Origin: Limisphaerales bacterium
GTDB lineage: Bacteria; Verrucomicrobiota; Verrucomicrobiia; Limisphaerales; SXTU01
Assembly (NCBI GenBank): GCA_009773355.1
Contig: WRPG01000009.1
Location: forward strand, 1-64,000
Direction of reading: 5' to 3'
DNA length: 64,000 bases
The translations under genes and the position numbers were made by a program. This document shows positions 33,601 through 43,800 of this stretch, piece after piece. The notes below the pieces were generated by a model. It was not told the DNA's origin, made no database searches, and saw only the letters and a list, made by a program, of their open reading frames with translations. Numbering within the stretch: the stretch's first letter is position 1; every line of letters starts with the position of its first letter.

Positions 33601-33790
33601 CTTTTCGGTCGCGAGTCCAATCACGCAGTTGAATCCGCCTTCGCAAGGCGCGCAATTTGGCCGGCAAGTCTTCCTCAAACTTGCAGAACTCGTGAGCCAG
33701 GTCCTGGTCGCGCTCATAATAGACGTCCACTTTCGCCTTGCGGTATGCGCGCAGGAGGTCCGCATCGTCGCAGATCATCAGTTTTGGCAT
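30680..33790 (-). CDS. drt1: Reverse transcriptase-nitrilase fusion, DRT type 1 (UG1-like)
   Basis: 1,036 residues. The RT domain (about 90-380) has Asp207 in GVTADVKRFYHEVD (motif A) and the catalytic YVDD at 295-298 (YGRYVDDIFLV). A helical linker of several hundred residues leads to a C-terminal carbon-nitrogen hydrolase domain (from about 747) with Glu801 in IFPELSL, Lys870 and Cys912 in LLICNEL, a complete nitrilase E-K-C triad. RT-nitrilase fusions form defence-associated RT group UG1 (DRT type 1), shown to be anti-phage by Gao et al. 2020. It is convergent with the K+ channel gene. An upstream AT-rich TTTAATTTAGC directly before the ATG suggests a short or absent 5' leader. Confidence 0.92.
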   Translation of the reverse strand: MPKLMICDDADLLRAYRKAKVDVYYERDQDLAHEFCKFEEDLPAKLRALRRRIQLRDWTRDRKVVGTVRYAPKSIRADSSQSETSSAIHTASAGRWRLLEKTPEVEFRPHCHSSVEWHILSALWVAKVGHRFDALLDRACHGNRVRRVIPREPELERETEPLGPFHVFGLGSFESYLPAYRRWRDAGLAVMKKQLEAKVPVIGVTADVKRFYHEVDASFMTSPQFLKLLAQDSLLPSEEGFHSDMIESIGFWATSNKVEGLPVGLGASRLIANAMLVEFDRAMLKRVNPLYYGRYVDDIFLVVRDVGIARELEEVWAELAAQLNREVAGMVSVTGSGKGFKVEVAPSFGGANQKPLVFEGKKQKAFFLDPVGGPTLMASIESHIRESSSAWNHLPELADAEELADLCFLSHSSSPAEMPDVLRKADRVSIRRSRFAMRLRDLEAVCEDLAPAQWAGIRRTFIGTVRREIAETPELFNFASYLPRVLSLAVASNDLESAAKLVSSIRQGFAAVSRILRPSASPKGQTTQAKWKEFKDARARFGEQLLTAVARAWPTATRPSKAEVAKWEAWADRVARDFGADRLTWSHKGRTSKRLAFAHEALFSRDLALRPFRAALFDGVGRDFLNDAPAFSIRSSAGWWGPKSTMVHKALFRFLREMWGYDGRRVPAPLLFPTRPFSFAELTLLSSSRGEGELVAAELGEWLQSLRGSFGGPEVGFGSCKAGSAGLGEVHFPVSPEEAPDRTQPRKVKLAITCFLTEDSSFRAGVHQVPEPTLDRYRRATSLINAVLHSGTRPDYVIFPELSLRSNWFNRFAVRLARSGISLIAGLDYQLAPGSNTGPAGSYRLVNQVRCSLVTTASGYRSPAFYVQNKQEPAPVERVELAQLNNSTLSNGGLVRRDIVVHGAWRFGLLICNELTDLEARTALRGNVDGLIVPEWNKDVNSFNALVEATALDLPAYVVQVNNRRYGDSRVRQPHQDAWLRDLTRVKGGELDYFTVVSLDISALRFFQTHAISPDQPFKPTPTGFKIHPSRRRTQP

Positions 33791-34010
33791 GCTAAATTAA
33801 AGGATCACAGACCCAATGGCGTCATCGGAAACCGCCGGAGCCAATGCCTGAAGTTGAGAATGCACTGGCATTCGACTTCCGATCGCGTCAATCACCCGCG
33901 TCGCCTGCCCCCATCCGGTTTCGCACCGCATACCGAACCACCGACGATTCCTGGCCGGGCGGTTTCCGTGTTGCGGTCACGCAAGTGAGACTCCGAATGT
34001 GGAGGAACCC

Positions 34011-35861
34011 TCAGTTCAACAACCGCGCGCGATACAGCACGACGTTTGTCTGAACAGTGTTGGTGTCCACGAAGCTGACGCTGCCGGTGACGTTTTGCAG
34101 GACTTGAAACGGCAGCCAGCCGGACGGAGGCACCCGCTTTTCGATCACGTAGGTGGAGCCGGGTTCTCCGGTGAGCGACCATTGGAAAGTGCTGTCGTTG
34201 ATGGCTGGCAGGGCGCCAATCCGACCCGTGGAGAAAAGCGGCTGCCCCGCCTGAAGACTGATTGATCGGGGTTGATACAGCTCGGTCGGGGGCAGGGGCA
34301 CTGGCGCTCCTCCAGGCACAACTCCCCCGCACTGAACCGTCATGATCTCCGAGCAGCCAAATCGTCCGCCGCGTGCGCGCGCTGCCTCGTAAGTCTCCCC
34401 CACTGTCCGCTCCCAGATGCGAACCTGGACATACGCGGTCTGTCCCCCGACCACATCCGCCAGAGTAACGAACACTGGGTAGAAAAATCCGGCGTATATG
34501 CCGTCCTTGAAGGGGCGCACCAAGCCAACCGGATGCATGTCTGTGGGACTGGGACCGGCGTAGGCTTGCGCCACAAAATTGCTTCCGGCCAGCCGGGTAA
34601 CTCCATCGGTGTCGAAGACGAAGGCAGGAGCCGCCATCCATGGCGTTAAACCGTTATACAGCGTGAACTGGCCGCCGCCGAGTCCGTTGGTGGCCACCAT
34701 CGTTGCCGGCAAGCTGGTGGCAGAACCGAAGCTGTTGCTGACGACCGCATGGTAAACTCCGGAGTCGGTCGCGAGCATGTTCGTCAGCACCAGCGCCGCA
34801 TTGGTCCGGCTTGATAGCGGCAGGCCGTTCTTGTGCCACTGATAGCGCAGCGGTGGGGAACCCGCCGCCACGGCCACCAGCGTTGCCGAGTAACCCGCAG
34901 CCAGCGTGCGGCCGTCGGGCTGCACGATGATGAGCGGCTCCTGCGGCAACGGGTCCACCGCGAGCGAGACCACGCTGCTGGTCACCGAGCCATACGAATT
35001 CGTCACGACCACCTGATAGCTTCCGGCATCTGCGGCTTGCAGGTTGGTGATAAGCAACGTGGTGTTGGTTGCGTCCGGAATGGTCGTCCCTTGGTGCTGC
35101 CATTGGAGTTGGAGCGGGCGCACGCCCCCGGCTACGACGCGCAGCGCCACCGCGCTGCCTTCAAACCCACTGCGGCTCTGCGGCTGGGCGATGATCGAGG
35201 CCGGCTCAGTCAGGGATGAAACGCTGATCCCGTCCAGGTCCAGCCCGCGCGAATTGTCGGTGGAATTCTCGAAGCTCAACCGGGCATTCGTGCCGGTCGC
35301 CACCGCCGTGAAATTGGTCACCGTCCAGTTTGTGAACGTCGCGTTGGTGAAAGCGCCGATTACCTGGCCGTCCCACAGCACCCGCGCCTCGACTCCCGAT
35401 CCCCGGACGGCGAACTGCACCGAGTAGGCGGTCCCGGCCTGCGTGGCCACGTCCTGCGACAGCAGCCCAGCGTGATTGCTGGACGTGGCGACATACGTGA
35501 TGCTCGTGGAGACGATGACGCCGATGATGGGAAACGTGTTGGTCGTGACATTGGTCGTCAGGACATAGATGGGCGTAAGACCCCTCACCGTGACCCAGTT
35601 GGTGCCCTCAAACGCCTGGCCCGGACTGACGGTGTCGCCCGCTCCATTGGTCTGCCACCCGTTGAAAAAGAACGGCCCCACTTCGAAACTCGAATTCACC
35701 ACGATATTGCTCGCCTCCGCGAAGGCGTTCGGCGCGGCGGCAAGGAGCATCAGGCACGCGGCGGCCCAAACCGGCCGGAGCCAAGTGCGCATGAGCGTCA
35801 TCCAGAGCTGGCGGAATCCCAGTGCGTTTGGCCACGCGGCGAGGAGTCGGAGGGTTTTCAT
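34011..35861 (-). CDS. Secreted protein with Ig-like domains
   Basis: 616 residues from the ATG at 35861. A signal peptide with an unusually long basic n-region is followed by a hydrophobic core ending AAAPNAFAEA (about residue 50). Next comes a carbohydrate-binding-like domain (VVNSSFEVGPFFFNGW, DUF642-like), then two Ig-like domains (IIAQPQSRSGFEGSAV and IIVQPDGRTLAAGYSA, each with the LQWQ or YQWHKNG tryptophan strand and the DAGSYQVVV or DSGVYHAVV end). A C-terminal domain of unknown type follows. This architecture is common in Verrucomicrobiota surface proteins. The G-rich tandem repeat lies upstream. Confidence 0.85.
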   Translation of the reverse strand: MKTLRLLAAWPNALGFRQLWMTLMRTWLRPVWAAACLMLLAAAPNAFAEASNIVVNSSFEVGPFFFNGWQTNGAGDTVSPGQAFEGTNWVTVRGLTPIYVLTTNVTTNTFPIIGVIVSTSITYVATSSNHAGLLSQDVATQAGTAYSVQFAVRGSGVEARVLWDGQVIGAFTNATFTNWTVTNFTAVATGTNARLSFENSTDNSRGLDLDGISVSSLTEPASIIAQPQSRSGFEGSAVALRVVAGGVRPLQLQWQHQGTTIPDATNTTLLITNLQAADAGSYQVVVTNSYGSVTSSVVSLAVDPLPQEPLIIVQPDGRTLAAGYSATLVAVAAGSPPLRYQWHKNGLPLSSRTNAALVLTNMLATDSGVYHAVVSNSFGSATSLPATMVATNGLGGGQFTLYNGLTPWMAAPAFVFDTDGVTRLAGSNFVAQAYAGPSPTDMHPVGLVRPFKDGIYAGFFYPVFVTLADVVGGQTAYVQVRIWERTVGETYEAARARGGRFGCSEIMTVQCGGVVPGGAPVPLPPTELYQPRSISLQAGQPLFSTGRIGALPAINDSTFQWSLTGEPGSTYVIEKRVPPSGWLPFQVLQNVTGSVSFVDTNTVQTNVVLYRARLLN

Positions 35862-35950
35862 GCAACGGCTGGGAAGATGGGGCAAAAATGCCGATTTAGT
35901 CGAACCGAAAGACCGCTCCGCCCCGGGTCCGAACTGCGCGCTCGCAGGGG

Positions 35951-36190
35951 TGGAGGTGGGGAGGGGCACCTGAAGAGCTGCGACCGCGCAAGGGTCGAGG
36001 TGGGTGGGGGTGCCTCAGGTGCTCCGACGGCGCAGGTGATGAGGTGGGGAGGCGTGCCTGTCTGGCTCCGACGCCGGAGGGGTCGGGGTGGGGAGGGGCA
36101 CTTGGGTAACTCCGACCGCGCAGCTACCGGGGTGGGGAGGGGTGCTTGGTGAGGTGGGGGACCCCACCTATGCAGGTAGGGGGTGCCAGT
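35951..36190 (+). repeat. G-rich imperfect tandem repeat, about 45-bp unit, five copies
   Basis: Each unit reads roughly GGTGGGGAGGGGCACCTG, about ten variable bases, then CTCCGACCGCGCAG; the last unit ends in a GGTGGGGGACCCCACC palindrome. Several GGGG runs per unit on the plus strand give G-quadruplex potential. It sits 5' of the Ig-protein gene, in a 605-base gene-free stretch (35862-36466) where I see no coding sequence; 36440-36470 carries one arm of the GCGTCTTTGCGTC word family. Confidence 0.8.
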
Positions 36191-36466
36191 CTTAACATGG
36201 CTTTTCATAGGCAGTTGCACAGATTGGCTGATTTTGACCAGAGCCGACCTCTCCACCACCGGGGAGAAGGCTGGTTTTCGATGTAGGGCGGCGCTTCCAG
36301 CCCGCGTTCTGTTCTTTAAGAAACCGCTCCAGCGGGTCGTTTCCAGATGGATGTCGGGCGGGACGCGCTGACCTGCTTTTGCCGGGTCAGAGACCGGCGC
36401 TCCGAAGTGACAGGCCGCCCTGTAGTCTGGCCGTTCCATGCGTCTTTGCGTCATTGCGCCTTTGCG

Positions 36467-36952
36467 TTAAGGATTCGGTGCGGGAGCCGGGGTGGGTGCG
36501 CCGCCGCCGTTGTGCTCGAAGTGGGTCTTGAGGTCGGCGTGGATTTCGGTCGCGCCGGGGAAGTTCACCTTCGCGGCCTGGCCGGCGGAGTTGTAGATGG
36601 AGAGGCCCGCCACGTAGCTCTCGCTGCCCACGGCCATGCCGGTGTCGTCCAGGCTCTGGGTGAAGGGGCGGAAGATCTGCAGCAGTTGCAGCACGCGCGC
36701 CGTCAGCGCCGGATCCTTCTGCAATTCCGCCAGGCTGGTGAAGGGCGGGACGATCTGCGGGAACTGCTGCCCGTAGGTGAGCGACTTGGTGACGAACGGC
36801 AGCTTGTCATTGCCCATCTTGGGGAGCGACTGCCGCTCCTCCGGCGTGAGGTTGATGAGAAACGGCAGCAGGGCCTTGATTTCGTTGAGCTTGACGACGA
36901 TCTGGTCGAACGTCGCCTGGGTGATTTCTGCGCTGATGTTTTGATACGGCAT
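36467..36952 (-). CDS. Hypothetical conserved-looking helical protein
   Basis: 161 residues from MPYQNISAEITQATFDQIVV. All-helical with no signal peptide; it contains LPFLINLTPEERQSLPKMGN and a Pro-rich end (TPAPAPNP). Similar small proteins are frequent hypotheticals in Verrucomicrobia and related phyla, by recollection only. It stands alone between the repeat region and the AT-rich immunity/toxin region. Function unknown. Confidence 0.75.
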   Translation of the reverse strand: MPYQNISAEITQATFDQIVVKLNEIKALLPFLINLTPEERQSLPKMGNDKLPFVTKSLTYGQQFPQIVPPFTSLAELQKDPALTARVLQLLQIFRPFTQSLDDTGMAVGSESYVAGLSIYNSAGQAAKVNFPGATEIHADLKTHFEHNGGGAPTPAPAPNP

Positions 36953-37171
36953 TGCGTTCTTTTTCTATTTTGTTGGTTTGACTGACTAAAAGTGATTACA
37001 GGGTAGACTATGCCGGGATGCGGGCGAGCAGGTTTCGGTGGCAGTGAGCGCCGTGTTGAACTCCGCAAGTTCTCCGGCAGTATGAGCGGTGTCAATCTGA
37101 GTTGGGAGCATTGCGGTGCTTTTAGGTTATGGTTGAATGCTTTTTTGAAAACCAAGACTGGCTATGGCTAG

Positions 37172-37831
37172 TCATGGGCGAACCGTGAGCACAAAAAAGG
37201 CATCTTCACTGCTTTCGTTAAAAAACAAACGCCGTTCCTTTCGTCCCTCTTTGAGTAAATAGGTAGTCCAATTCCCAGTAAAATCAGGGGAGATTCCGGC
37301 GTTCATTTCGATGAGCTTTCGCCATCGCTCAAGATCATGGTCTTTTGCTTCTTTCACAAAACGAGATTCGTTAACGAGCTGCAGGAATTCGTCTTTGGCG
37401 ATCTTGAACTGCAATACCCAGAACTCGCTGTCCATCGTGACCAGCCCACCTTGCCGGGCAATTTTGGCGGACTTCGGGATTGGAGTGATGACCAGCTTTT
37501 CAAAACGTGCTTTTGGTGTAGTCAGCATGAATTGATGTGAGATCCAAAGGCAACCAATCGCAATTATTGCTATGCTGGTCATGAAAGAGCGCCAAACTGT
37601 TGAATGAGATTGCCGTCGCTCACAAAAAACTCCGACCAAACAAACAAAACCGATTAGAAATGGCAAAGTGAATATCCAAGTCCCAATTGCCAAAAAGCAT
37701 GCCCATATGCTCCTTGCCGATAGATCGGTAGAACCTCCAAAAAAATGCCCGAAGAATGCTATTAGATATGATAACGCAAGCGCAGGCACATAAACAATGA
37801 AAAAAGTCTTGGCTTTAGCATTTTGTGTCAT
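37172..37831 (-). CDS. Membrane protein, candidate immunity protein for the RHS toxin
   Basis: 219 residues from MTQNAKAKTFFIVYVPALAL at 37831, 14 bases after the RHS stop. Three to four hydrophobic helices (about 8-28, 40-70 and 75-105) precede a soluble alpha/beta C-terminal domain. The gene is clearly AT-richer than the rest of the window, as is the RHS C-terminal tip before it. Placement directly after an RHS C-terminus is the usual position of the cognate immunity gene. No family match is claimed. Confidence 0.65.
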   Translation of the reverse strand: MTQNAKAKTFFIVYVPALALSYLIAFFGHFFGGSTDLSARSIWACFLAIGTWIFTLPFLIGFVCLVGVFCERRQSHSTVWRSFMTSIAIIAIGCLWISHQFMLTTPKARFEKLVITPIPKSAKIARQGGLVTMDSEFWVLQFKIAKDEFLQLVNESRFVKEAKDHDLERWRKLIEMNAGISPDFTGNWTTYLLKEGRKERRLFFNESSEDAFFVLTVRP

Positions 37832-37845
37832 GGTGTCATCGGGGC

Positions 37846-40800
37846 TCACGGAATGATAAACGGTTCGAATTTGTTTCTTGGCTGACAGCAATCAATAGTG
37901 CCCCTAATTGTCCATCTCCCATAAATCACCTCTCGAGAAGGTCCAACCAAAAGCTCAGCCGCAAATTGTGAGGCAGGTGTGTGGGTGTATTTTATCTCTG
38001 CCCCCTGCTTGTCCACCAATGCAATTCTTGCTTCGTATTGCATACGCCCTTCTACAGTGGGTTTCAAAAAATAAAAGTTGTCGAGTCTAAACTGATACCA
38101 TCCCAACCAAAGCATTGACTCCCACATTCCTTGTTGAGGATCTCCCAATTCTGCCTCTGATTGTCCGGCCGGCCCAACCCATTGTGGCCCAACGAAAAAA
38201 TCATCTATTTTAGCAAGGTCGCCACCGGGGCAAAGACGATCCTTCTGAGCTTGCACTTTGTCATTGAAATATTTCTTTGCCGCTGCGATGGAATTTGGCC
38301 GATTCCTATCAAACCATTCAGTGTCGTCCCATTCGTTTTTTATTTTTGAAAGTGGACGGCGAAATAACCAACTAGTCATACTCCGACCTGCAGAAAATGG
38401 CATCATCGGGTTTAAAGCAGAAGGTTTTGGCATTCCATGTGGAGCCATCCATCTGCCGTTTGGATCATAATAGACTCCCATGGATTCGCGTCCATCAGTA
38501 TCCACAAAGTTCACGGGATTGTTATCAGAAAATCCATAGAGATTGGGTCCTCCCCATTCATGAATCGGGTCGCGAGATAGCCATCTCCCCTTATCCGTGT
38601 CATAGTAGCGGTATCCGTAGTAAACCAGCCCGGTCTCGTCATCGGTGTATTTGGTGGAGAAGCGGAAGGGGTTCAGGCCCGCCATCGGCCCGTTCATGCG
38701 TATCGGCTCGCCAAACGGCCCGTATTCATACCAGGCCGCCACCGTGCCCGCCACGCCGTCCAGCAGCGCCATCACGTTCCCATTCCCATCATGATGCACA
38801 AAATACGGCTTGTTGTGCACCGTGGAGCCTGTGCCGGTGGAGGCATGCTGGTAAACCAGCAGCAGCCCCCCCACCCCGCCTGCCCCCTGCAACGTGCCGC
38901 TCAGGTCCAGCCCCCACGCGTAGCTCCGCTGTAAGTTGTTCGCCCCGTCATATTCCGCCAGGAGATTCCACCCGTCATACACATACCGCCGCTCTTTGAC
39001 GAGCGTGGTCACCCCGGCAACCTTGTGATAGACCTTCTTGACAATCCTGCGCCCAAAAAAGTCGTAAGAGAACTGAATGGTCAGGTCGGGCAGATTCGCC
39101 ACGACCTGCTGCGAGGGCGGCACCAGGTCCATCCGCGTGGTCATCGAAATCAACCGGCCTTCGGAATCCCATTGGTAATACCAACGGTCGTCATACATCA
39201 CATTGCCTTCGGCATCATGGGTGGGGCTGATGTCGGTATAGCTCGCCGGGATCAATTTGAATCCGGCGAAGCTGTTTGCCGCCAACCCTGAGCCTTGCGG
39301 CATGAGGCCATCATACTTCACCGTGATCGGGACATACTGCGGTCGGTTGTCGGCACGCGGAAACTCAAGGAGCTTTCTGAAATAGTTGCCCTGCCAGATG
39401 ATTCCGTCCCGCGATCCATTGATGGCTATGGCAGTGTTCTCCGCAACGGCTTCACCCGTGATGTTCACAAACCGGGGATAAGTCCGTGCTTCCGGCTGGT
39501 TCAAATCGTTGGCCTGCGATTCACCGCCAAAGCCATAATTGACGATCTTAAGGTCGCCCCCGGCGGCATCTCCGCCGAACTTGTTCCATCGCCGGTTGCC
39601 AATGTCATCAAATTCAAATTCGAACTGCTGCCCGCCAACGAGCTCCGGCGTTGTCCCGATGGTGAAGTAGCGCTTGGCGGAGGTGAGCTGGCCGAGCGTG
39701 TCGTAGTCATATTTCCAGGCGTTCGTGCGGCTCACCGGGCTGGGGCCGGACCATGATTCGTTAATCGGCGGCGCAACCTGCGGCTTGACGTCCATCTGCC
39801 TTCTTTGATTCGCCGTGTTGTAGTGATAGGAAAAGTTCGCCAGCCGTGCCGGGGCTCCCAGTTGGGTGGGTGCAGCTGGATGAGGATAGGACGGCAACAC
39901 TGAATGCTCAACGGCAGTTAGACGACTGAGCTTGTCATAAACGCGCTTCGTCCGTGCATGGCCGGTGTTGTCGGCGTAAAAAGTAACCGTATCAACCTGT
40001 GGCCGATTCGGAACATACGCATAGTCTGCTCTCGCGTTGTTCAAGGTGACCCGGCGCAGCCGGGAACTGGAATCATAGTTGTAGTCAACCGAGACGTCAG
40101 TCGAAGTGACGCCGTTGACAGTGCGCTTCGCGGCCACATCATCCAAACGAGACAGACTGTCAAAACTCTTCGCAACCGAAAATCCATTCAACGGCCCGCC
40201 ACTGTAAGATTCCTTCGTCATTTGTGCGCCATCGTTGTATTCCCGATTGATGGTCATGTCGCCTTGGACGATCTTCACCAACCGACCCAAGCGGTCAAAA
40301 TCCAAGTCCGCCGTCGGGGCCGGGAGGGTGCTGCCGCCCAAACCGGTGCTGACAATCGTGTCTATTTGGCCGATCTGGTCGTAGGTGTAGGTGGTGGTGA
40401 TCCCAGAGGCGTTTTGGCGCTTCTTCAAACGCCCGGCAGCGGTGTATTCGGGATACTGGATGCTTCCCTGGAATTCGCCCACCGCAGGGTATCGCTTTTC
40501 CGTGAGAAAGCCACGGGCTGCATCGTAATTCCACGTCGTGACAGCTTCGGTCGCCACCGCCCCGTTACCAACAGACTTCCTCCTGGTGGCCATGGTGCGC
40601 ATGCGTCCCTGAGGATCGTAGGTGTAGGTCACCCAGTAGGTTCGCGCACCAGATGTGCCGTGAATCTCCCCGGTCTGATAATAGTCCGTTGACGTAGTCG
40701 TTGCATCAGGATGCTGAACAGTTACCGTCCGTCCAAATGGATCGTAAGTATAGGTTGTGACCTGCGCAGCTTCTCCTGCGGCCGCAGGAGGTGCCGCGAC

Positions 40801-43800
40801 CGTCTGTATCTGGTCGGTGTCGTAGTAGGTGAAGGTGTAGGTGCGGCTGTCGTTGCCATCAACGCCAGTCTCGACGATGGATTTGACGCGGCCGTGTGCA
40901 TCCCCCGTATAGACGTAGCTGGCCTCCTCAATAATTGCCCCGTCCTTGTCGTAGCTGGTGGCCTTCATCAAACGGCCGTTTTCATAGCGCGCCTCCCGAT
41001 ACGATAAATCAGCGTTGAATACCTTGTCCGTGCGGACAGTGATTCCGCCGGCAACGGAATACGCCGTTTCGGTCTTCCCGACCTCTTTGCCATCTACCGT
41101 CGTCCATGACCTAAGGCCATCCGTAGTAGTTTCCACGGTCTTCAAAACGGTTTCCGTCGCGTTGTCAGCCGTCTTGTAACCGATGGTTTTGGTCCGCACC
41201 ACATCGTAAGCCTGCTGTCCAACGGTTTTTACTTGGACGTCCCTCAATGTCTTGACCACTCGATCCTTGCCATTCAGCTCAATGGCGTCGTTCCGGTTAG
41301 TATCCAAGGCAACCATCTCCACTTCGCCCAATGAATTGTAAGCGTAAAGCGTTCTGACCAAGTCGGGATCAACTTCCTTCTCCAAACCTTTTGCATTGTA
41401 GAGGTATTGATGAGCCACCGTGGTGTTGGCTGTGGCACCCGGAAAAACAACCTTCTTGACCCTCCCGGCAAGGTCGTAATAGCGCTTGGTCCACTCCGTT
41501 GCGGCCGGCGGATCCCCTTCCCCAAGCTTGATCTCTTTGACGAAATATCCGTCGGCATCGACGCCATACTCATACTCCAGTGGATGAGCCGCTCCACCCT
41601 CCACTTTCCAGAGTGTTCCGTCTTGGTTGAAGATTTCGGTGCGCGGGACAGTTGAAACAATGCCACTTCCGGTGATGGGCTGGCTTCTTGTAACCATCAA
41701 TCCCGCATTGGGATACAGCTCCCGCTTAAAGCTGTAACGATGGTTCAGACCCGGAGTTGCATCATCGCGCTGGAAATACTTCTCAGTCACCTCGTCAGCC
41801 GAATTGTAACTCGCTTGCTCCAGGAGAATGATGGAGCCACCTGAGCCATGCCGGGTGATTTTGCTGATGCGTCCGGCAGCATCGTAGTGGTTCATGGTCG
41901 AAACGCCGTCTATGATGCGCGTCGTGATCGTCAATCGTTTCAAAGCGTCATATGCATAGTGCGTTGCAGCCCCATTTATGTCGGTTTCAGATTCCAGGCC
42001 GCAGCAGCCGTATTGCCGAGTCGCCGAACGTCCGTTCAGGTAAGTGACTACTTCCGTGTATTCAGCGGGCCAGTTGTAGTTCTCCTGACTTAGCGCCTCT
42101 GAAGTCTCGATATCGGTGACCTTAACCTCAACCACCTTCCCTTGTGAATCGGTTACAGTGCGGGTTACCGTTCCTCCGGTGAACTGCCATCCACTCGGAA
42201 AGAGTGGATTCGCAGCTCCACTATTTTGCTCTACGATCTTGTTTCCGTTGCCCTGCGTCGAATAGTCGTAGGCATCTACTGTTCCATTTGGATGCTGGAC
42301 GCTGATTGGCTCGCCATCATGGTCACCCCCAAAATGCAGCTTGGAGATCGTCACGAGATTCGCCGAAGCGGACTCAAGGGCCCCCGGCTCCGTGCAAACC
42401 GATTCCGTGACTGTCCGAACATTGCCGACCACTTGATTCCGGTAGTAGCTGCGGTTCAAGGTAGTGGTGCCGATTTTGGTCTCGGATAGAATAAGGCGGA
42501 CGCCGAGCTGCGGATCGTAGGTGTAGGTCGTTACGCGATTCTCAGCTTCCGGTGTTGAGGCGGCGTTGTTTTGGAATTGAGCGATCCGCTTGGTAAGGAG
42601 ACCTTGGCTGTTGTAGGAAGGAAACTGCTCCCATCTGCCCGATGGCAGCGTGACCTGCTTGAGCAATCCGTAATTGTCTGGCTCCATGTCGTCGGAGTGA
42701 TACTCGAAAAGCGTCGTCTGGATGAAGCTGTTCGTCAGCGTCGAAGCCGGAGCCACGGCGGAAGCGGGGCTGCGCACCTCTTTCAGCAGTTCCTCGCCCC
42801 ACGGAAAAAAGCGATACGTCAGCGTGCGCTCGGAGAAAACCACGCCATTGACATCGGTCATCAAGTGGCGCTCGACACGCTCCTGATAGCTGGTGGTGTC
42901 AACAACTGTGGTCTGGGGTTTCTTCAAAACCGCAAGCTTGTCGAAGACAATGGCTCCCGGGTCCGTTCCGCTCTTCCGGGTCCGCTGCCATCCGGCTTCC
43001 CCGGTAGTTGTGTCTGATACCCATTGCCACTCGGTGACCAGCACCGCGCCCCCCTCATTAACCTTGACGCGCAGTTGATCGAACTTCGTCAGGGGGTTGC
43101 TGATGTTGACCACTTCGACGCTCTTGAACGCGGGTCCGCTCACATCATACTTGCCAGCCGTGGAGTTAAACGCACCGAGAGCGCTCCCTTTGTAAAAATT
43201 GACGGCGTATCCGTTGGCCATGGGTGCAAAGTTCAAAACCAGTTTCGGCGTTGATACGCTGGGAGAAACGACCTGCTGAACCGGCCCAGGCGTCTGCCCC
43301 GGAGTCAGGGAGACATACACGCTGTCAACCTTTTGGACACTCACTCCGTCGAGACTGCTGGCCCGCAGGCTTGGTCCCGGCTCGTTCATGGTCACCTGAC
43401 CGGCGGAATTCTCTCCATCAATCGTGCCCAGATCGATGGAAAACGAGGGTGTTGAACCAAACGGAGGGCCACCCGAAGGGCCGCTGCCTGAGGAGCCGCC
43501 GCCACCACCACCACCACCACTACCGCCCATCCCTCCCGGCGAGCAGCGCCCCGCGCACCCGCCCCCGCAGCAGTCCACATCATCGGGGGAGAGATCATAG
43601 TCCGGTTTGAAGACGGCAACGCTGTCCAAAAGTCGCCATTCTGAAGTCTTGTCATTATTGACAAGGTCAGGAACTCCTGCCGCAAAACTTGGCTGACCAT
43701 CCGCTAGTTTCGGCGATTCATATATGCCAAAGGCTGTGCTAGCCTGCCATAGTTGCAATGTCCCAAGTTTGCTCAATTGTTGGACAAGTGGATTCGGCTT

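Noticed and set aside
33791-34010. Retron-like ncRNA upstream of the reverse transcriptase
   Set aside because: No inverted a1/a2 repeats or msr/msd-like stem-loops were apparent, and UG1 RTs are not retrons.
35951-36190. CRISPR-like reading of the 45-bp repeats
   Set aside because: Units are imperfect throughout and lack a constant repeat alternating with unique spacers; the structure is a degenerate tandem repeat.
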